The notes beneath the pieces are model-generated. The model had not been told where the DNA came from. It was given only the letters and a program-made list of their open reading frames with translations, and did not search any database. This document shows, piece after piece, positions 1 to 9,895 of a stretch of 64,000 nucleotides of DNA. The stretch is from Thalassotalea sp. (GTDB taxonomy: Bacteria; Pseudomonadota; Gammaproteobacteria; Enterobacterales; Alteromonadaceae). How positions within the stretch are numbered: the first letter of the stretch is position 1; every line of letters starts with the position of its first letter. The DNA lies in NCBI GenBank assembly GCA_022448425.1, contig JAKVCY010000216.1:1-64000 (forward strand), read 5' to 3'. Position numbers and translations under genes: made by a program.

Positions 1-46
1 AACAAAAATCATCGACCTCTACGTAAATTGCATCTAAGTTATTCAT
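1..46 (-). CDS. Transposase N-terminus, IS982-like, cut by the window edge
   Basis: Reading the minus strand from an ATG at 46-44 gives an open frame that starts MNNLDAIYVEVDDFC and runs off the left edge. A short N-terminus with a VDDFC motif is typical of IS982-family DDE transposases. That family knowledge, plus the 15 visible residues, is all the support there is. A possible ribosome site (AAGG) lies about 12 bases upstream of the ATG. The outer inverted repeat of the element should lie between 47 and about 180, but I could not place it. The gene points away from argC. Confidence 0.5.
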   Translation of the reverse strand, partial: MNNLDAIYVEVDDFC

Positions 47-423
47 GCCCTTGCCTTAGTAATCTTGTGTCACTTTGTCGAAAGATCTGATCACCACAAG
101 GGTATTTAGTTCAATTTCTTATGCGCAGCTCAGGTTAATTAGTCGTAGTAAACTTTTGATAATATAATTATGTTATAAAGTTGCATAAAGATTCATGTGG
201 TGTTATTTTCTCCTCTCGGTGTAGATAACCTTTTTTGTAGAACGCGAAGGAACTTTTAAATGTATTCAAGTAAACAGCTAAATATGGAGTTTAATGGTAT
301 TTGGCGACGACGATAATTTTTTAGCTTTGGGTGTGGTTTAGGTGTCTTAATTGACATCACAAAAGAACGTTATTCGTTCGGTTTAATTTAATTATTTGAA
401 TACAATTGCAGTTTGGTGTTTAT
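47..423. other. Gene-free stretch upstream of argC
   Basis: No convincing coding frame lies here. The left part should contain the leader and terminal repeat of the partial insertion element. The rest is the control region of the arginine operon, with an ArgR-box-like site at 180-197 and a weaker partial match at 395-412, just upstream of the argC start. A TTGACA at 351-356 has no good -10 at a normal distance. Confidence 0.6.
180..197. promoter_or_regulatory. ArgR box (arginine repressor site)
   Basis: The stretch TTGCATAAAGATTCATG matches the ARG-box pattern TGAAT-WWWW-ATTCA, with one mismatch in the left arm, one in the AT centre and a perfect right arm. It lies about 230 bases upstream of argC, where repression of the arginine operon by ArgR-arginine would be expected. 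A weaker site (TGAAT-acaa-TTGCA) is at 397-410. Confidence 0.5.
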
Positions 424-1491
424 ATGAAAGTCGCGGTTATTGGCGCTAGCGGATACGTTGGAGCAGAGCTTATTGGATTATTGCTTCAACATGACAAGGT
501 TTCGGTCACGCATTTAGTTGTGTCCGAAAACAGTACTTCCACTGGGTTAAAATTTTCAGAGTTACATGCTCGCTGGCAGGGGATATGTGATGTACCCCTC
601 CAGTCTTTTTCTCAAGCTTGGTTTGACAGCTCAGCTGCCGACTTAGATGCGGTATTCTTTGCAACGCCTCATGAGTTTAGCGCCGAATGGGCCCAGCAGT
701 TTGTTGATGCGGGTGTTAAAGTTTTTGATCTCTCGGGTGGTTTTCGTCTGAAAAATCCTAGTGACTATCCAACATTCTATGGCTTCCAACATCAATCTTT
801 GTCTGCACTAGCGCAAGCAAAATACGGCTTGGCTGAATGGCTACCATCAGATTTTAATGACGCACATATAGTTGCAGTTCCCGGCTGCTACCCAACTGCG
901 AGCTTACTGTCGTTGAAGCCTATTACAACTGCAAAGCTAAATTTAGAAAATGGCCTTATAGTGGTTAATGGTATTAGTGGTGTCAGCGGCGCAGGTCGCA
1001 AAGCATCACTAGCGACAAGTTTTAATGAAGTTAGCTTAAAACCATATAATATTTTACAGCATCGCCATCAGCCCGAAATTAGCCAAGAAGCTGATGCGCA
1101 GGTTATCTTTAACCCACACTTGGCACCATATAAACGTGGCTTGCTGGCTACGGTAACCCTAAATCTTAAACAGGGTGTGACAACAGCTGATGTCGATAAC
1201 GCGTTCCATGAGTCATACCAAGACGCACCATTGGTACGTATTAAAAAGGCTTGGCCACAAATTGACGACGTTGCCCATACGCCATTTGCTGATATTCATT
1301 GGCAATTCGATGAATCAAAGCAGGCACTGGTGGTAACGACAGCTATTGATAACTTACTTAAAGGTGCTGCATCGCAAGCGGTCCAGTGCCTGAATACAAC
1401 AATTGGACTACCAAGTCACTACGGTTTACTGCCACATCTTACAGTTGTTACTAATGTCAGTAGCCAACTGCCTAACGGAGCTATCTCATGA
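424..1491 (+). CDS. argC: N-acetyl-gamma-glutamyl-phosphate reductase
   Basis: ArgC makes N-acetylglutamate semialdehyde from the acyl phosphate with NADPH, the third step of arginine synthesis in the cytoplasm. The start chosen is the ATG at 424 (MKVAVIGASGYVGAEL), because the Rossmann GxxGxxG motif normally begins right at the N-terminus. An in-frame TTG at 406 would add six residues. The catalytic cysteine is C155 in VPGCYPTA, and the GVSGAGRK segment is present. The length of 355 residues is slightly above the E. coli protein. The gene overlaps argB by four bases (ATGA), so the two are translationally coupled. ArgR control is likely from the site at 180-197. Confidence 0.95.
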   Translation: MKVAVIGASGYVGAELIGLLLQHDKVSVTHLVVSENSTSTGLKFSELHARWQGICDVPLQSFSQAWFDSSAADLDAVFFATPHEFSAEWAQQFVDAGVKVFDLSGGFRLKNPSDYPTFYGFQHQSLSALAQAKYGLAEWLPSDFNDAHIVAVPGCYPTASLLSLKPITTAKLNLENGLIVVNGISGVSGAGRKASLATSFNEVSLKPYNILQHRHQPEISQEADAQVIFNPHLAPYKRGLLATVTLNLKQGVTTADVDNAFHESYQDAPLVRIKKAWPQIDDVAHTPFADIHWQFDESKQALVVTTAIDNLLKGAASQAVQCLNTTIGLPSHYGLLPHLTVVTNVSSQLPNGAIS

Positions 1492-2264
1492 AACCTCTCG
1501 TGATCAAAATTGGCGGTGCCATTTTAGAAAAAGCTGACGCATTAACCGCGCTTTTAGAAGTGATAAAACGTATGAAAAATCAACCAGTCGTGCTGGTTCA
1601 TGGTGGTGGTTGTGTGGTTGATGAAATGCTCGCGCAAGCAGGCTTTACGACGGAGAAAAAAGACGGCCTTCGCGTCACACCTGCAGAGCAAATGCCGCTG
1701 ATTGGTGGTGCTCTTGCCGGAACAGTTAACAAGACCATTGTTGCTAATGCCAACAGCCTAGGTCTAAATGCTGTCGGCTTGTCGCTTACAGATGGCAATA
1801 TGGTGAAGTGTCAGTTAAGTAGTAAAGGTATTGGTGCGGTTGGTGAACCAAGTGCTAAACAAAGTAAGTTACTCGACAACTTGCTTCAGATGAAATTCTT
1901 ACCTGTTGTATCTTCTATTGGCGCTCTTGATAGTGGTGAGTTAGTAAACGTCAATGCGGATGATGCCGCTGTTGTCATTTGTCAGTTACTCAATGCCGAA
2001 CTATTACTCCTTACCGATGTAAATGGTGTTATGGATGAAAGCGGTAAGTACCTTTCTAAATTAACGGCAAATCATGCTCAACAGTTGATCTCACAAGGTG
2101 TGATTTCAGGTGGCATGACGGCCAAAGTCAATGCTGCATTTCACGCAGCAAATCAATTACGACGAAGTATCGCGGTTGCCAGTTGGCAAGCGCCCGAGCA
2201 AATACCTCAGTTATTAGCCGGCGTTAATGTAGGCACCCGCATTATTCCTGAATTGGCTGCATAG
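1488..2264 (+). CDS. argB: Acetylglutamate kinase
   Basis: ArgB phosphorylates N-acetylglutamate with ATP, the second step of arginine synthesis. The amino-acid-kinase fold is clear: KIGGAIL at residues 7-13 binds phosphate, VHGGGCVVDEM at about 37-47 holds the glycine loop, and NVNADDAA plus LLTDVNGV mark the nucleotide-binding half. At 258 residues it matches the short, arginine-insensitive E. coli type, not the longer hexameric type with an N-terminal helix. Its start overlaps the argC stop, and argF follows after 43 bases. Confidence 0.95.
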   Translation: MKPLVIKIGGAILEKADALTALLEVIKRMKNQPVVLVHGGGCVVDEMLAQAGFTTEKKDGLRVTPAEQMPLIGGALAGTVNKTIVANANSLGLNAVGLSLTDGNMVKCQLSSKGIGAVGEPSAKQSKLLDNLLQMKFLPVVSSIGALDSGELVNVNADDAAVVICQLLNAELLLLTDVNGVMDESGKYLSKLTANHAQQLISQGVISGGMTAKVNAAFHAANQLRRSIAVASWQAPEQIPQLLAGVNVGTRIIPELAA

Positions 2265-2307
2265 CACGCTAGCCGTTTTTGAAATAGATACTAAGTTAGG
2301 ATAGATA

Positions 2308-3225
2308 ATGAAACTCTCTCAATTTATTGCTGATGACCAGCAAACGAAAGCGCAGATATTGGCTCTCATTGAGCTTGCGAAAACGATAAAAAATTGCCCG
2401 AACGATTTTGCTTCTGTGCTTCAAGGTAAGTCGGTGGCAATGATCTTTGAAAAACCTTCACTAAGAACGCACGTTAGCTTTGACATTGGTATAGCTAAAT
2501 TAGGTGGTCACGCGCTTTACTTAGGGCAGCAAAATGGCAAGTTAGTTGAACGTGAACGGGTTAGTGATTATGCCAAGAACCTTTCATGCTATGCGGATGT
2601 GATTGTCGCACGTGTCTTTGAACATTCTGCCATTCAGGGATTAGCTGAACATGCATCTGTTCCTGTGGTAAATGCCCTATGCGATCTTTATCACCCGTGC
2701 CAAGGCCTCGCGGATTTTGTCACTATCGCTGAGCACTTTGACGATTTATCTGCCGTTAAGTTGGCTTACTTTGGTGATGGAAATAATGTTTCTAACTCGC
2801 TAATGCTCTTGGCTGCAACACTTGGTGTCGATTTTACGCTTGTCTGCCCTGAAGGTCATGGCCCAGAGCAAAGTGTTTATCATCAAGCACAGCAAATAGC
2901 AAAAGCATCAGGCAGCAAATTGGTGCTTACCTCTGATGTGTCGGCAATTGGTGAACAAGATGTGCTCTACACGGATACTTGGGTCTCTATGGGCGATGAC
3001 ACCAAGGTTGAAGATATCCTAGCTAGCTTCAAACCACTGCAAGTGAATCATTATTTGGTAGCCGCAACGGGAGCCAAGATTGTCATGCATTGTCAGCCTG
3101 CACATCTCGAAGAAGAGATCACTACCGCTCTGTTTGACGACACAACTTACTCGGTGGTTTTCCAGCAAGCAGAGAATCGCATGTGGGCGCAATATGCAGT
3201 GCTTACCTCGCTATTCGAAAAATAG
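2308..3225 (+). CDS. argF: Ornithine carbamoyltransferase
   Basis: The enzyme joins carbamoyl phosphate and ornithine to give citrulline. The carbamoyl-phosphate loop reads S51-L-R-T54 (family consensus S-x-R-T), the HPCQ motif is present in the DLYHPCQGLADF segment, and the ornithine-side loop reads H261-C262-Q263-P264 where most relatives have HCLP. The catalytic cysteine is kept. The length of 305 residues is a little shorter than E. coli ArgF/ArgI. It sits between argB and argG in the same direction with short gaps. The L-to-Q change is probably a lineage trait and does not argue against function. Confidence 0.93.
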   Translation: MKLSQFIADDQQTKAQILALIELAKTIKNCPNDFASVLQGKSVAMIFEKPSLRTHVSFDIGIAKLGGHALYLGQQNGKLVERERVSDYAKNLSCYADVIVARVFEHSAIQGLAEHASVPVVNALCDLYHPCQGLADFVTIAEHFDDLSAVKLAYFGDGNNVSNSLMLLAATLGVDFTLVCPEGHGPEQSVYHQAQQIAKASGSKLVLTSDVSAIGEQDVLYTDTWVSMGDDTKVEDILASFKPLQVNHYLVAATGAKIVMHCQPAHLEEEITTALFDDTTYSVVFQQAENRMWAQYAVLTSLFEK

Positions 3226-3308
3226 CATAACCGTTACATTTTTAGAGTTTAATCAGGGCGTAAGAGATATTTTGTATACGCCCAAATGCAGAATTTAGGT
3301 GAAATAAC

Positions 3309-4538
3309 ATGGCTTTAGCAAAGAAGAAACAAGTTAAAAAAGTAGTATTAGCATACTCAGGTGGTTTAGATACGTCGGCGATCATTCCTTGGTTAAAAGA
3401 AAACTACGATGGTTGTGAAGTTGTCGCTTTTTGTGCCGATGTTGGCCAAGGCGATGAAGAGTTAGAGGGCATCAAGGAAAAAGCGATTGCTTCTGGTGCT
3501 TCTGAGTGTCACGTTGTCGACTTAAAAGAAGAATTCGTCAAAGATTATATTTATCCGATTCTAAAAACTGGTTCTGTGTACGAAGGCCAATACCTATTGG
3601 GTACTTCGATGGCTCGTCCGGTGATTGCAAAGGCACATGTTGAAGTTGCTTTGAAAGTTGGTGCTGATGCAGTTTGTCATGGTTGTACTGGTAAAGGTAA
3701 CGACCAAGTGCGTTTCGAGTCATGTTTTGCGGCACTGGCTCCAGAGCTTACTGTTATTGCGCCATGGCGTGAGTGGGATATGGTTTCTCGTGAGGACCTT
3801 CTTGATTACCTTGCTGAGCGTGATATTCCATGTTCTGCATCGCTCACCAAAATTTACAGCCGTGATGCAAACGCATGGCATATTTCACACGAAGGTGGTG
3901 AATTGGAAGATCCATGGTGTGAGCCTTCAAAAGAAGTGTGGACGATGACGGTAGACCCAATGGATGCACCTGATACGCCAGAAACAGTCGAACTTAGCTT
4001 TGATAAAGGTGAGTTAGTGGCAGTTGATGGCCAACAATTATCTGCATATGAGTCACTGGTTTACCTTAATGATAAAGCGGCAGCGCATGGCGTTGGCCGT
4101 ATTGATATCGTAGAAAACCGTCTAGTAGGTATGAAGTCACGTGGTTGTTATGAAACACCTGGCGGCACAGTATTAATGGCAGCTTACAAAGGACTTGAAA
4201 CGCTTATTCTTGATAAAGAGTCGCTTAAGTTCCGTGAATCAATTGGCCTTGAGTTTTCTCACGTGATTTACGATGGCCGTTGGTTTACACCGTTGGCTAA
4301 ATCGCAATTGGCTGCGGCAGCATCTCTAGCAGAAAACTTAACGGGTGACGTGGTTGTGAAAATGTACAAAGGTACTGCGACGGTGACACAACGTCGTTCT
4401 CCAAACAGTCTATATTCAGAAGCGTTCGCGACATTTGGTGCTGATGAGGTTTACGACCAACAACACGCGGAAGGTTTTATTCGTTTATTCAGCTTATCGA
4501 GCAGAATTACAGCGATGAGTCAGAAGCACAACGGCTAA
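3309..4538 (+). CDS. argG: Argininosuccinate synthase
   Basis: ArgG condenses citrulline and aspartate using ATP. The N-type ATP pyrophosphatase loop AYSGGLDTS is at residues 15-23, followed by the [13 protein letters not shown] and [14 protein letters not shown] segments typical of the family. The length of 409 residues fits the type 1 enzyme. A short KK-rich leader precedes the fold. It lies 83 bases after argF and 84 bases before argH, so it is probably part of the same transcript. Confidence 0.95.
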   Translation: MALAKKKQVKKVVLAYSGGLDTSAIIPWLKENYDGCEVVAFCADVGQGDEELEGIKEKAIASGASECHVVDLKEEFVKDYIYPILKTGSVYEGQYLLGTSMARPVIAKAHVEVALKVGADAVCHGCTGKGNDQVRFESCFAALAPELTVIAPWREWDMVSREDLLDYLAERDIPCSASLTKIYSRDANAWHISHEGGELEDPWCEPSKEVWTMTVDPMDAPDTPETVELSFDKGELVAVDGQQLSAYESLVYLNDKAAAHGVGRIDIVENRLVGMKSRGCYETPGGTVLMAAYKGLETLILDKESLKFRESIGLEFSHVIYDGRWFTPLAKSQLAAAASLAENLTGDVVVKMYKGTATVTQRRSPNSLYSEAFATFGADEVYDQQHAEGFIRLFSLSSRITAMSQKHNG

Positions 4539-4622
4539 TAGCCTTGCTGTGTATTAGCTTTAATGCAAACGAATATAAGTTAATACAAGTGAATAGAATT
4601 TGAAAATTTAGGAGAAGCGACC

Positions 4623-6578
4623 ATGGCGCTATGGGGTGGCCGGTTTAAAGAAAAAGCCAGCGTGCAGTTTAAGAAGTTCAACGATTCATTACCGGTGGAT
4701 TACCGCATGGCGGTGCAAGATATTGTTGGTTCAATTGCTTGGGCTGGCGCGCTTAACCAAGTGGGTGTGTTAAGTGATGCTGAAGTAGCAGAGCTTGAAA
4801 GTGCCTTATTGGAATTGAAAGCCTCTGTTGAAGAAAACCCAAAACAGATTTTGCTATCTGACGCGGAAGATATTCACAGTTGGGTTGAGTTGCAACTGAT
4901 CGAAAAAACCGGTGATTTGGGCAAAAAACTTCACACAGGCCGCAGTCGCAACGACCAAGTAGCAACGGATCTTAAGCTTTGGTGTAAAGAAACGGGCGGT
5001 GAGTTATTGTTCGCGCCAGTGAATTTGCAGCAAGCCATGATGAACCTTGCAGAGCGAGAGAGTAATACCGTGTTGCCGGGTTACACTCACTTGCAACGTG
5101 CACAGCCAGTCACATTTGGTCATTGGTGTCTTGCCTACGTTGAAATGTTTAACCGTGATATCGGACGCTTAAAAGACTCGCTGTATCGTCTTGATGTATC
5201 ACCGTTAGGCTCAGGCGCCCTTGCGGGGACAGCATATCCAATCGATCGCGAATTGTTGGCACATAATTTAGGTTTTAGAACCGCAACTATTAATAGTCTT
5301 GATGCCGTATCAGACCGTGACCATGTGATTGAACTGTTATCGACGGCCAGCATCAGCATGATGCACTTATCACGTTTTGCAGAAGACCTTATTTTCTACA
5401 ACTCGGGTGAAGCTGGCTTTGTTGAAATGAGCGATTTAGTAAGCTCTGGCTCTAGCTTGATGCCACAGAAGAAAAATCCAGATGCGTGCGAGCTTATTCG
5501 TGGTAAAGCGGGGCGTGTATTTGGTTCGCTTACTGGTATGTTAACGACCATGAAAGCGCTGGCGCTTGCCTACAACAAAGACATGCAGGAAGACAAAGAA
5601 GGTTTATTCGATGCTTTAGATACATGGCTTGAATGTATGGAGATGGCAACGCTTGTCGCAGACGGCCTGAAAGTAAATGCTGCGCGCACATTAGCCGCGG
5701 CTCAACAAGGTTATGCTAATGCAACAGAGCTTGCAGACTACCTTGTGAGCAAAGATATCCCGTTCAGGGAAGCCCATCATATTGTGGGTGAAGTAGTTCT
5801 TGCCGCGATTGATAAAGGTGTGCCGCTCGAAGATCTCACGCTTACGCAACTGCAAGAGTACAGTGAAAAAATTGAGCAAGATGTTTATCAGCATTTGTCT
5901 ATTGAATCGACGTTAGATAAACGTGAAGCACTCGGAGGAACTTCTCGTGCACAGGTGCAAAAAACCATCGATAGCTTTCATCTAAGTAAACAAGGTCAAA
6001 CCGGTAAAACTGAAATTTTGAATGAGCAAGTTGTTGGTGCACCTGGTAAGCAGCAAACTAAGCTGGCACTTAAACAGGTTAAGCAGCGCCTTAATGCACA
6101 GAAAGCGGCGGCCATGTCGGTTAGACGCGCGAGAATGTCTGATGTCGATAAAATCTATCAGCAAGTATCTTACTGGTCTGGTGTGGGTGAAATTTTACCG
6201 CGTAGCCGCGACAACATTATTCACGATATTCAAAACTTCGTGGTTGCTGAGATAGACGGACAAGTTGTTGGTTGTGCTTCGCTTTACATTTATGAGCCTG
6301 GTCTCGCTGAAATTCGCTCTGTGGTGATCGACAAAGCCTTCCATCACCAGGGACAAGGTAAAGCACTAACGCAGTACTTACTTGAATTTGCACACCAAAT
6401 GGAGTTAGAGACCATTATCGTTCTAACTTACATCCCTGATTACTTCACGAAGCTTGGTTTTGGCGTTATTGAAAAATCGTCGCTAGCGGAAAATATTATC
6501 GAAGATAGCGAGCCAAGCCCAGATAAGAACCCAGAGGATGAAGTTGCAATGGCGTATCAGGTTAATCGTGCGAAGTAG
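4623..6578 (+). CDS. argH: Argininosuccinate lyase fused to a GNAT acetyltransferase, ArgH(A)
   Basis: Residues 1 to about 460 are argininosuccinate lyase, which releases arginine and fumarate. The fumarase/lyase signature [11 protein letters not shown] is at 276-286, and [14 protein letters not shown] marks the substrate site. A linker of about 35 residues leads to a GNAT domain at about 498-651, with the acetyl-CoA loop HHQGQGKAL at about 574-582. The length of 651 is far above the usual 460. This layout matches the ArgH(A) fusion described in Moritella and related marine gammaproteobacteria, where the tail acts as an N-acetylglutamate synthase. Here a complete argA follows, so the tail may be a second synthase or may have drifted. 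RBS AGGAG is upstream of 4623. Confidence 0.93.
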   Translation: MALWGGRFKEKASVQFKKFNDSLPVDYRMAVQDIVGSIAWAGALNQVGVLSDAEVAELESALLELKASVEENPKQILLSDAEDIHSWVELQLIEKTGDLGKKLHTGRSRNDQVATDLKLWCKETGGELLFAPVNLQQAMMNLAERESNTVLPGYTHLQRAQPVTFGHWCLAYVEMFNRDIGRLKDSLYRLDVSPLGSGALAGTAYPIDRELLAHNLGFRTATINSLDAVSDRDHVIELLSTASISMMHLSRFAEDLIFYNSGEAGFVEMSDLVSSGSSLMPQKKNPDACELIRGKAGRVFGSLTGMLTTMKALALAYNKDMQEDKEGLFDALDTWLECMEMATLVADGLKVNAARTLAAAQQGYANATELADYLVSKDIPFREAHHIVGEVVLAAIDKGVPLEDLTLTQLQEYSEKIEQDVYQHLSIESTLDKREALGGTSRAQVQKTIDSFHLSKQGQTGKTEILNEQVVGAPGKQQTKLALKQVKQRLNAQKAAAMSVRRARMSDVDKIYQQVSYWSGVGEILPRSRDNIIHDIQNFVVAEIDGQVVGCASLYIYEPGLAEIRSVVIDKAFHHQGQGKALTQYLLEFAHQMELETIIVLTYIPDYFTKLGFGVIEKSSLAENIIEDSEPSPDKNPEDEVAMAYQVNRAK

Positions 6579-6610
6579 TGCAGGCTACTTCGCTCAAATG
6601 CTCATTTTTT
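6570..6610 (+). terminator. Hairpin with T-run between argH and argA
   Basis: A nine-base perfect stem (GCGAAGTAG at 6570-6578 with CTACTTCGC at 6585-6593) starts at the argH stop codon. A run of six T begins about 12 bases after the stem. The distance is long for a strong intrinsic terminator, so this is probably a weak terminator or an mRNA-processing hairpin that would lower argA expression relative to argH. Confidence 0.35.
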
Positions 6611-6642
6611 AAATACACAGGAAAGTAGGAAATCGCCGTCAC

Positions 6643-7956
6643 ATGGTTCAAGATTACGTAAAATGGTTTCGTAATGCCGCCCCTTACATCAACGCTCATC
6701 GCGGTAAAACCGTGGTGATGATGTTTGGCGGTGAAGCCGTTCAACACCCTAATTTTGCCAATATCATCCACGATATCGCATTACTGAGAAGCTTAGGTGT
6801 AAAGCTTGTAATTGTGCATGGCGCCCGCCCACAAATCGCTGAACGCGCTAATTTACTGGGTGTTGAGCAGCAATTTGAACAGCACTTACGTATTACCGAT
6901 CCAAGAACCTTAATGGCGGTTAAAGACGCTACCGGCTCTTTGCGTGTGCACATTGAAGCACTGCTGACCATGGGACTTGTGAACTCTCCGATGCACGGCT
7001 CTCAAATTCGTGTAAGTACTGGTAACTTTGTGATTGCTCGTCCCATTGGTGTTAAGGATGGCATCGATTATCAAAACACTGGCTTAGTGCGCCGTATTGA
7101 CACTGGTGCGATTAATCAGCAACTTGATAATGGTTCAATTGTGCTGCTATCTCCTGTCGGCTATTCAACTACCGGTGAAGTGTTTAATTTGGCACTTGAA
7201 GATGTCGCGACCCAAACGGCAATTTCATTAGGTGCGGACAAATTAGTGACCTTTACTGAAGATGATGGCTTGGTTGACGGAGATGGCAAACTGATTCGTA
7301 GTTGCAGTGTCCGCCGAGTTCGTGAGCTATTAGATGCGTATGGTGGTGAAGAAACAGACCATGTTCGACAGCTATTGCTGAGAGCCATCATTCAAAGTGG
7401 TGAAAACGGCGTTGAACGTTGCCACTGTGTGTCATATCAAAGTGATACTGCGTTATTGCAAGAACTGTTTACGCGTGATGGCGCAGGTACTTTGATTGCG
7501 AAAGATCACAAAGAGCATATAGCTACAGCCTCTATTGATGATGTCGGCGGTATTTTAGAGCTTATTCAGCCGCTTGAAGAGGAAGGCGTGCTCGTGCGTC
7601 GTTCACGTAAGTTACTGGAAACAGAAATCGATCGTTTCATCGTGCTTAAAAAAGAAGACATCATTATCGCGTGTGCTGCTTTGTATCCTTATGCAGAATC
7701 AAAAGCGGGAGAATTAGCTTGCGTGGTTATTCATCCGGATTATCGCAAGGGCAATCGCGGTGAACGACTTATCAGTGCGGTAGAAGCTTTCGCTAAACGT
7801 CAGAAACTGGATAAGTTGTTTGTGTTGACTACGGTGAGTTATCACTGGTTCCTTGAACAAGGTTTTGTAGAAACCAGTGTCGCTTCATTGCCAGAAGAAA
7901 AGCAGGCGCTCTATAACTATCAACGTAAGTCTAAAGTGTTGGTAAAAGCCATCTAA
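6643..7956 (+). CDS. argA: N-acetylglutamate synthase (amino-acid N-acetyltransferase)
   Basis: ArgA acetylates glutamate with acetyl-CoA, committing it to arginine. Residues 1 to about 290 form the inactive amino-acid-kinase-like domain that senses arginine (VVMMFGGEAVQHPNF at the start, LVIVHGARPQI next). Residues about 295-437 form the GNAT catalytic domain with acetyl-CoA loop VVIHPDYRKGNRGERL. The length of 437 matches the classical E. coli enzyme (443). It lies 64 bases after argH in the same direction. Its presence next to an ArgH that already has a GNAT tail is unusual and is treated as a finding. Confidence 0.93.
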   Translation: MVQDYVKWFRNAAPYINAHRGKTVVMMFGGEAVQHPNFANIIHDIALLRSLGVKLVIVHGARPQIAERANLLGVEQQFEQHLRITDPRTLMAVKDATGSLRVHIEALLTMGLVNSPMHGSQIRVSTGNFVIARPIGVKDGIDYQNTGLVRRIDTGAINQQLDNGSIVLLSPVGYSTTGEVFNLALEDVATQTAISLGADKLVTFTEDDGLVDGDGKLIRSCSVRRVRELLDAYGGEETDHVRQLLLRAIIQSGENGVERCHCVSYQSDTALLQELFTRDGAGTLIAKDHKEHIATASIDDVGGILELIQPLEEEGVLVRRSRKLLETEIDRFIVLKKEDIIIACAALYPYAESKAGELACVVIHPDYRKGNRGERLISAVEAFAKRQKLDKLFVLTTVSYHWFLEQGFVETSVASLPEEKQALYNYQRKSKVLVKAI

Positions 7957-7993
7957 ACGGAACATTTTTATAGAATACTGCAGTTCATAATTT

Positions 7994-8022
7994 CATGTAG
8001 CGCCAATGATAAGCGCTACATG
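7994..8022. terminator. Hairpin between convergent argA and GH13 gene
   Basis: CATGTAGCGC (7994-8003) and GCGCTACATG (8013-8022) form a perfect ten-base stem with a nine-base loop. There is no clear T-run on either side. Its place between two converging genes suggests a shared termination or mRNA-protecting structure. Confidence 0.45.
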
Positions 8023-8056
8023 TCATCAACAAAGGTAAAGGGCGGATCAGCAAAAC

Positions 8057-9805
8057 CTAACGAATATTGCTGATCCATACGGTCTGGTATGGCTGTAACT
8101 CAATAGCTTGAGTCAGGTCGGTAATTTCTTCGCCTGAAATCAGATCGAACCAAGACTCTGTTATGATTAGGTTTAATTCGCTGATGGGTAATTCAACGCT
8201 CTGGTCTGTGATGTTAGACACACAGAAAATACTCTGGCGCCTATCCATGCTCTGTCGCCAAAAACCAAACAAGCTAAGCCCCAAGTGCAAGGTAAACTGA
8301 GTTGCATTTGGATGAAACGCCTTTTGTGCGGTACGTTTGTCGATGAGCGATAACATTTGGCTGAGCACTTTTGCATGCGGATTAGTTTCATCGGCCAGCA
8401 TAATTTCTAGCGATTCATAGTCCCAGCGATGTCGATTTATCGAACGATTGTGATGGGTGTTCTTTAATTTCTCGTAATCATTGCGCGTGCCAAGCAAGCT
8501 ATGAATGTAAATACCTGGAATACCTTCAAGTGCGAGCATAATGGCATGGGCACAAATGAATCGTTGCATCCCCCATTTATCTGGGCCATTGACAGTACCT
8601 TGAAGCGCATCGAACAGCGATATATTCATCTCATATGCTTTCTGCTCACCAGTTTCACTAGTTCGCCAAGAAATAGCACCGCCAAAAGACTTCATGGTGG
8701 CAATCAACTCACCAATTTCTTGGTCTGTTAACAAGCCCTCAGCTGGTCGAAGTCCAATGCCGTCGTGGGAAGCAATGAAGTTGAAATATGTCGTGCCATC
8801 TTGTGCTGGCGGCATACTCATCAACCAGCGCTTTAGGTATAAGCAATTACCTGTCACCAAGGTGTTAATGAGTAAAGGTGGTAGCGAGAAGTTATAGATA
8901 CAATGCGCTTCGTTTGCGTTACCAAAATAGGTAAGGTTTTGGGTATTGGGAATATTCGTTTCTGTGATAATGACAGCATCGTTTTGTGCGTGTTCAATCA
9001 AGGTGCGAAGTAATCTAACAACCTCATGAGTTTGAGGCAGGTTAATCGACTTTGTGCCAACAATTTTCCACAAGAAGGCAACAGCATCCATACGGAAAAT
9101 ACGTACCCCGTTATCAAGGTAATGGCGAAGAATTTTAACAAACTGTCTAAGTACTTCAGGGTTACGGAAGTCTAAATCAACTTGGTCGTGACTAAAGGTA
9201 CACCAAACGTGTTTTTCGCCATTGGCTGTATCCGTTTTCCTTAACAGTGGTGAAGTGCGTGGTCGAGTAACTTGGGATAAGTCATCACTAGGATCGGCAG
9301 TAAAGAAATAGTCATGCCCCTTTCCTTCACCCTTGACGAAATTTTCAAACCACAGGCTCCGGCTAGAGCAATGGTTAATGACTAAGTCTGCCATAAGGCG
9401 CTTATCTGCAGCGATATCGACGATATCTTGCCAGTCACCTAAAGATTCGTTCACGGATGAGTAATCGATAACAGAGAAGCCATCATCAGAGCTGTATGGA
9501 AAAAATGGCAAAATATGCACACTGTTTACGTGATCCTGCAAATACTGATTGGCAAAATGCTGTAGCGTTTTAAGCGGACGCTCTCCCTCTTTAAGCAAGC
9601 TATCGCCATAGGTGACCATTATCACGTCTTGTTCTGACCAATGGTTGCTAAACGGTGGCGGCGGTGTGTTCTGCTCACTAATACGCATTTCAGAAATTAA
9701 ACGCTCAGCAAGTGCTTGATGCGTCATATCAATAGCAACATCTTGATAAATCATCGCCAATTGCTGTGTTACCTTCTGGGTAAGTGCCGTTAAGCAGTCA
9801 GACAT
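8057..9805 (-). CDS. GH13 subfamily 18 phosphorylase, probably glucosylglycerate phosphorylase
   Basis: This 582-residue cytoplasmic protein is of the sucrose-phosphorylase type. The four GH13 regions read DLVINHCSS (140-148), FRMDAVAF (237-244, nucleophile D240), TETN (281-284, acid/base E282) and ASHDGIG (345-351, D348). There is no signal peptide. Family GH13_18 includes sucrose, glucosylglycerol and glucosylglycerate phosphorylases. The neighbours make glucosyl-3-phosphoglycerate, dephosphorylate it and phosphorylate free glycerate, so phosphorolysis of glucosylglycerate to glucose 1-phosphate and glycerate is the best fit. Sucrose phosphorylase is the main alternative. It is the last gene of the operon, 90 bases after the glycosyltransferase, with RBS GGAAA before the ATG at 9805. 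Confidence 0.75.
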   Translation of the reverse strand: MSDCLTALTQKVTQQLAMIYQDVAIDMTHQALAERLISEMRISEQNTPPPPFSNHWSEQDVIMVTYGDSLLKEGERPLKTLQHFANQYLQDHVNSVHILPFFPYSSDDGFSVIDYSSVNESLGDWQDIVDIAADKRLMADLVINHCSSRSLWFENFVKGEGKGHDYFFTADPSDDLSQVTRPRTSPLLRKTDTANGEKHVWCTFSHDQVDLDFRNPEVLRQFVKILRHYLDNGVRIFRMDAVAFLWKIVGTKSINLPQTHEVVRLLRTLIEHAQNDAVIITETNIPNTQNLTYFGNANEAHCIYNFSLPPLLINTLVTGNCLYLKRWLMSMPPAQDGTTYFNFIASHDGIGLRPAEGLLTDQEIGELIATMKSFGGAISWRTSETGEQKAYEMNISLFDALQGTVNGPDKWGMQRFICAHAIMLALEGIPGIYIHSLLGTRNDYEKLKNTHHNRSINRHRWDYESLEIMLADETNPHAKVLSQMLSLIDKRTAQKAFHPNATQFTLHLGLSLFGFWRQSMDRRQSIFCVSNITDQSVELPISELNLIITESWFDLISGEEITDLTQAIELQPYQTVWISNIR

Positions 9806-9895
9806 TTCGTTTCCTTTTAGTTATTTGTTTAGGCTACCTATAGGAGCAATGGTATATAGCTTAAATCACGCATAAATTATGTTAGTGCGGTGCTG

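Noticed and set aside
351-356. TTGACA as the -35 of an argC promoter
   Set aside because: No acceptable -10 hexamer lies 16-18 bases downstream.
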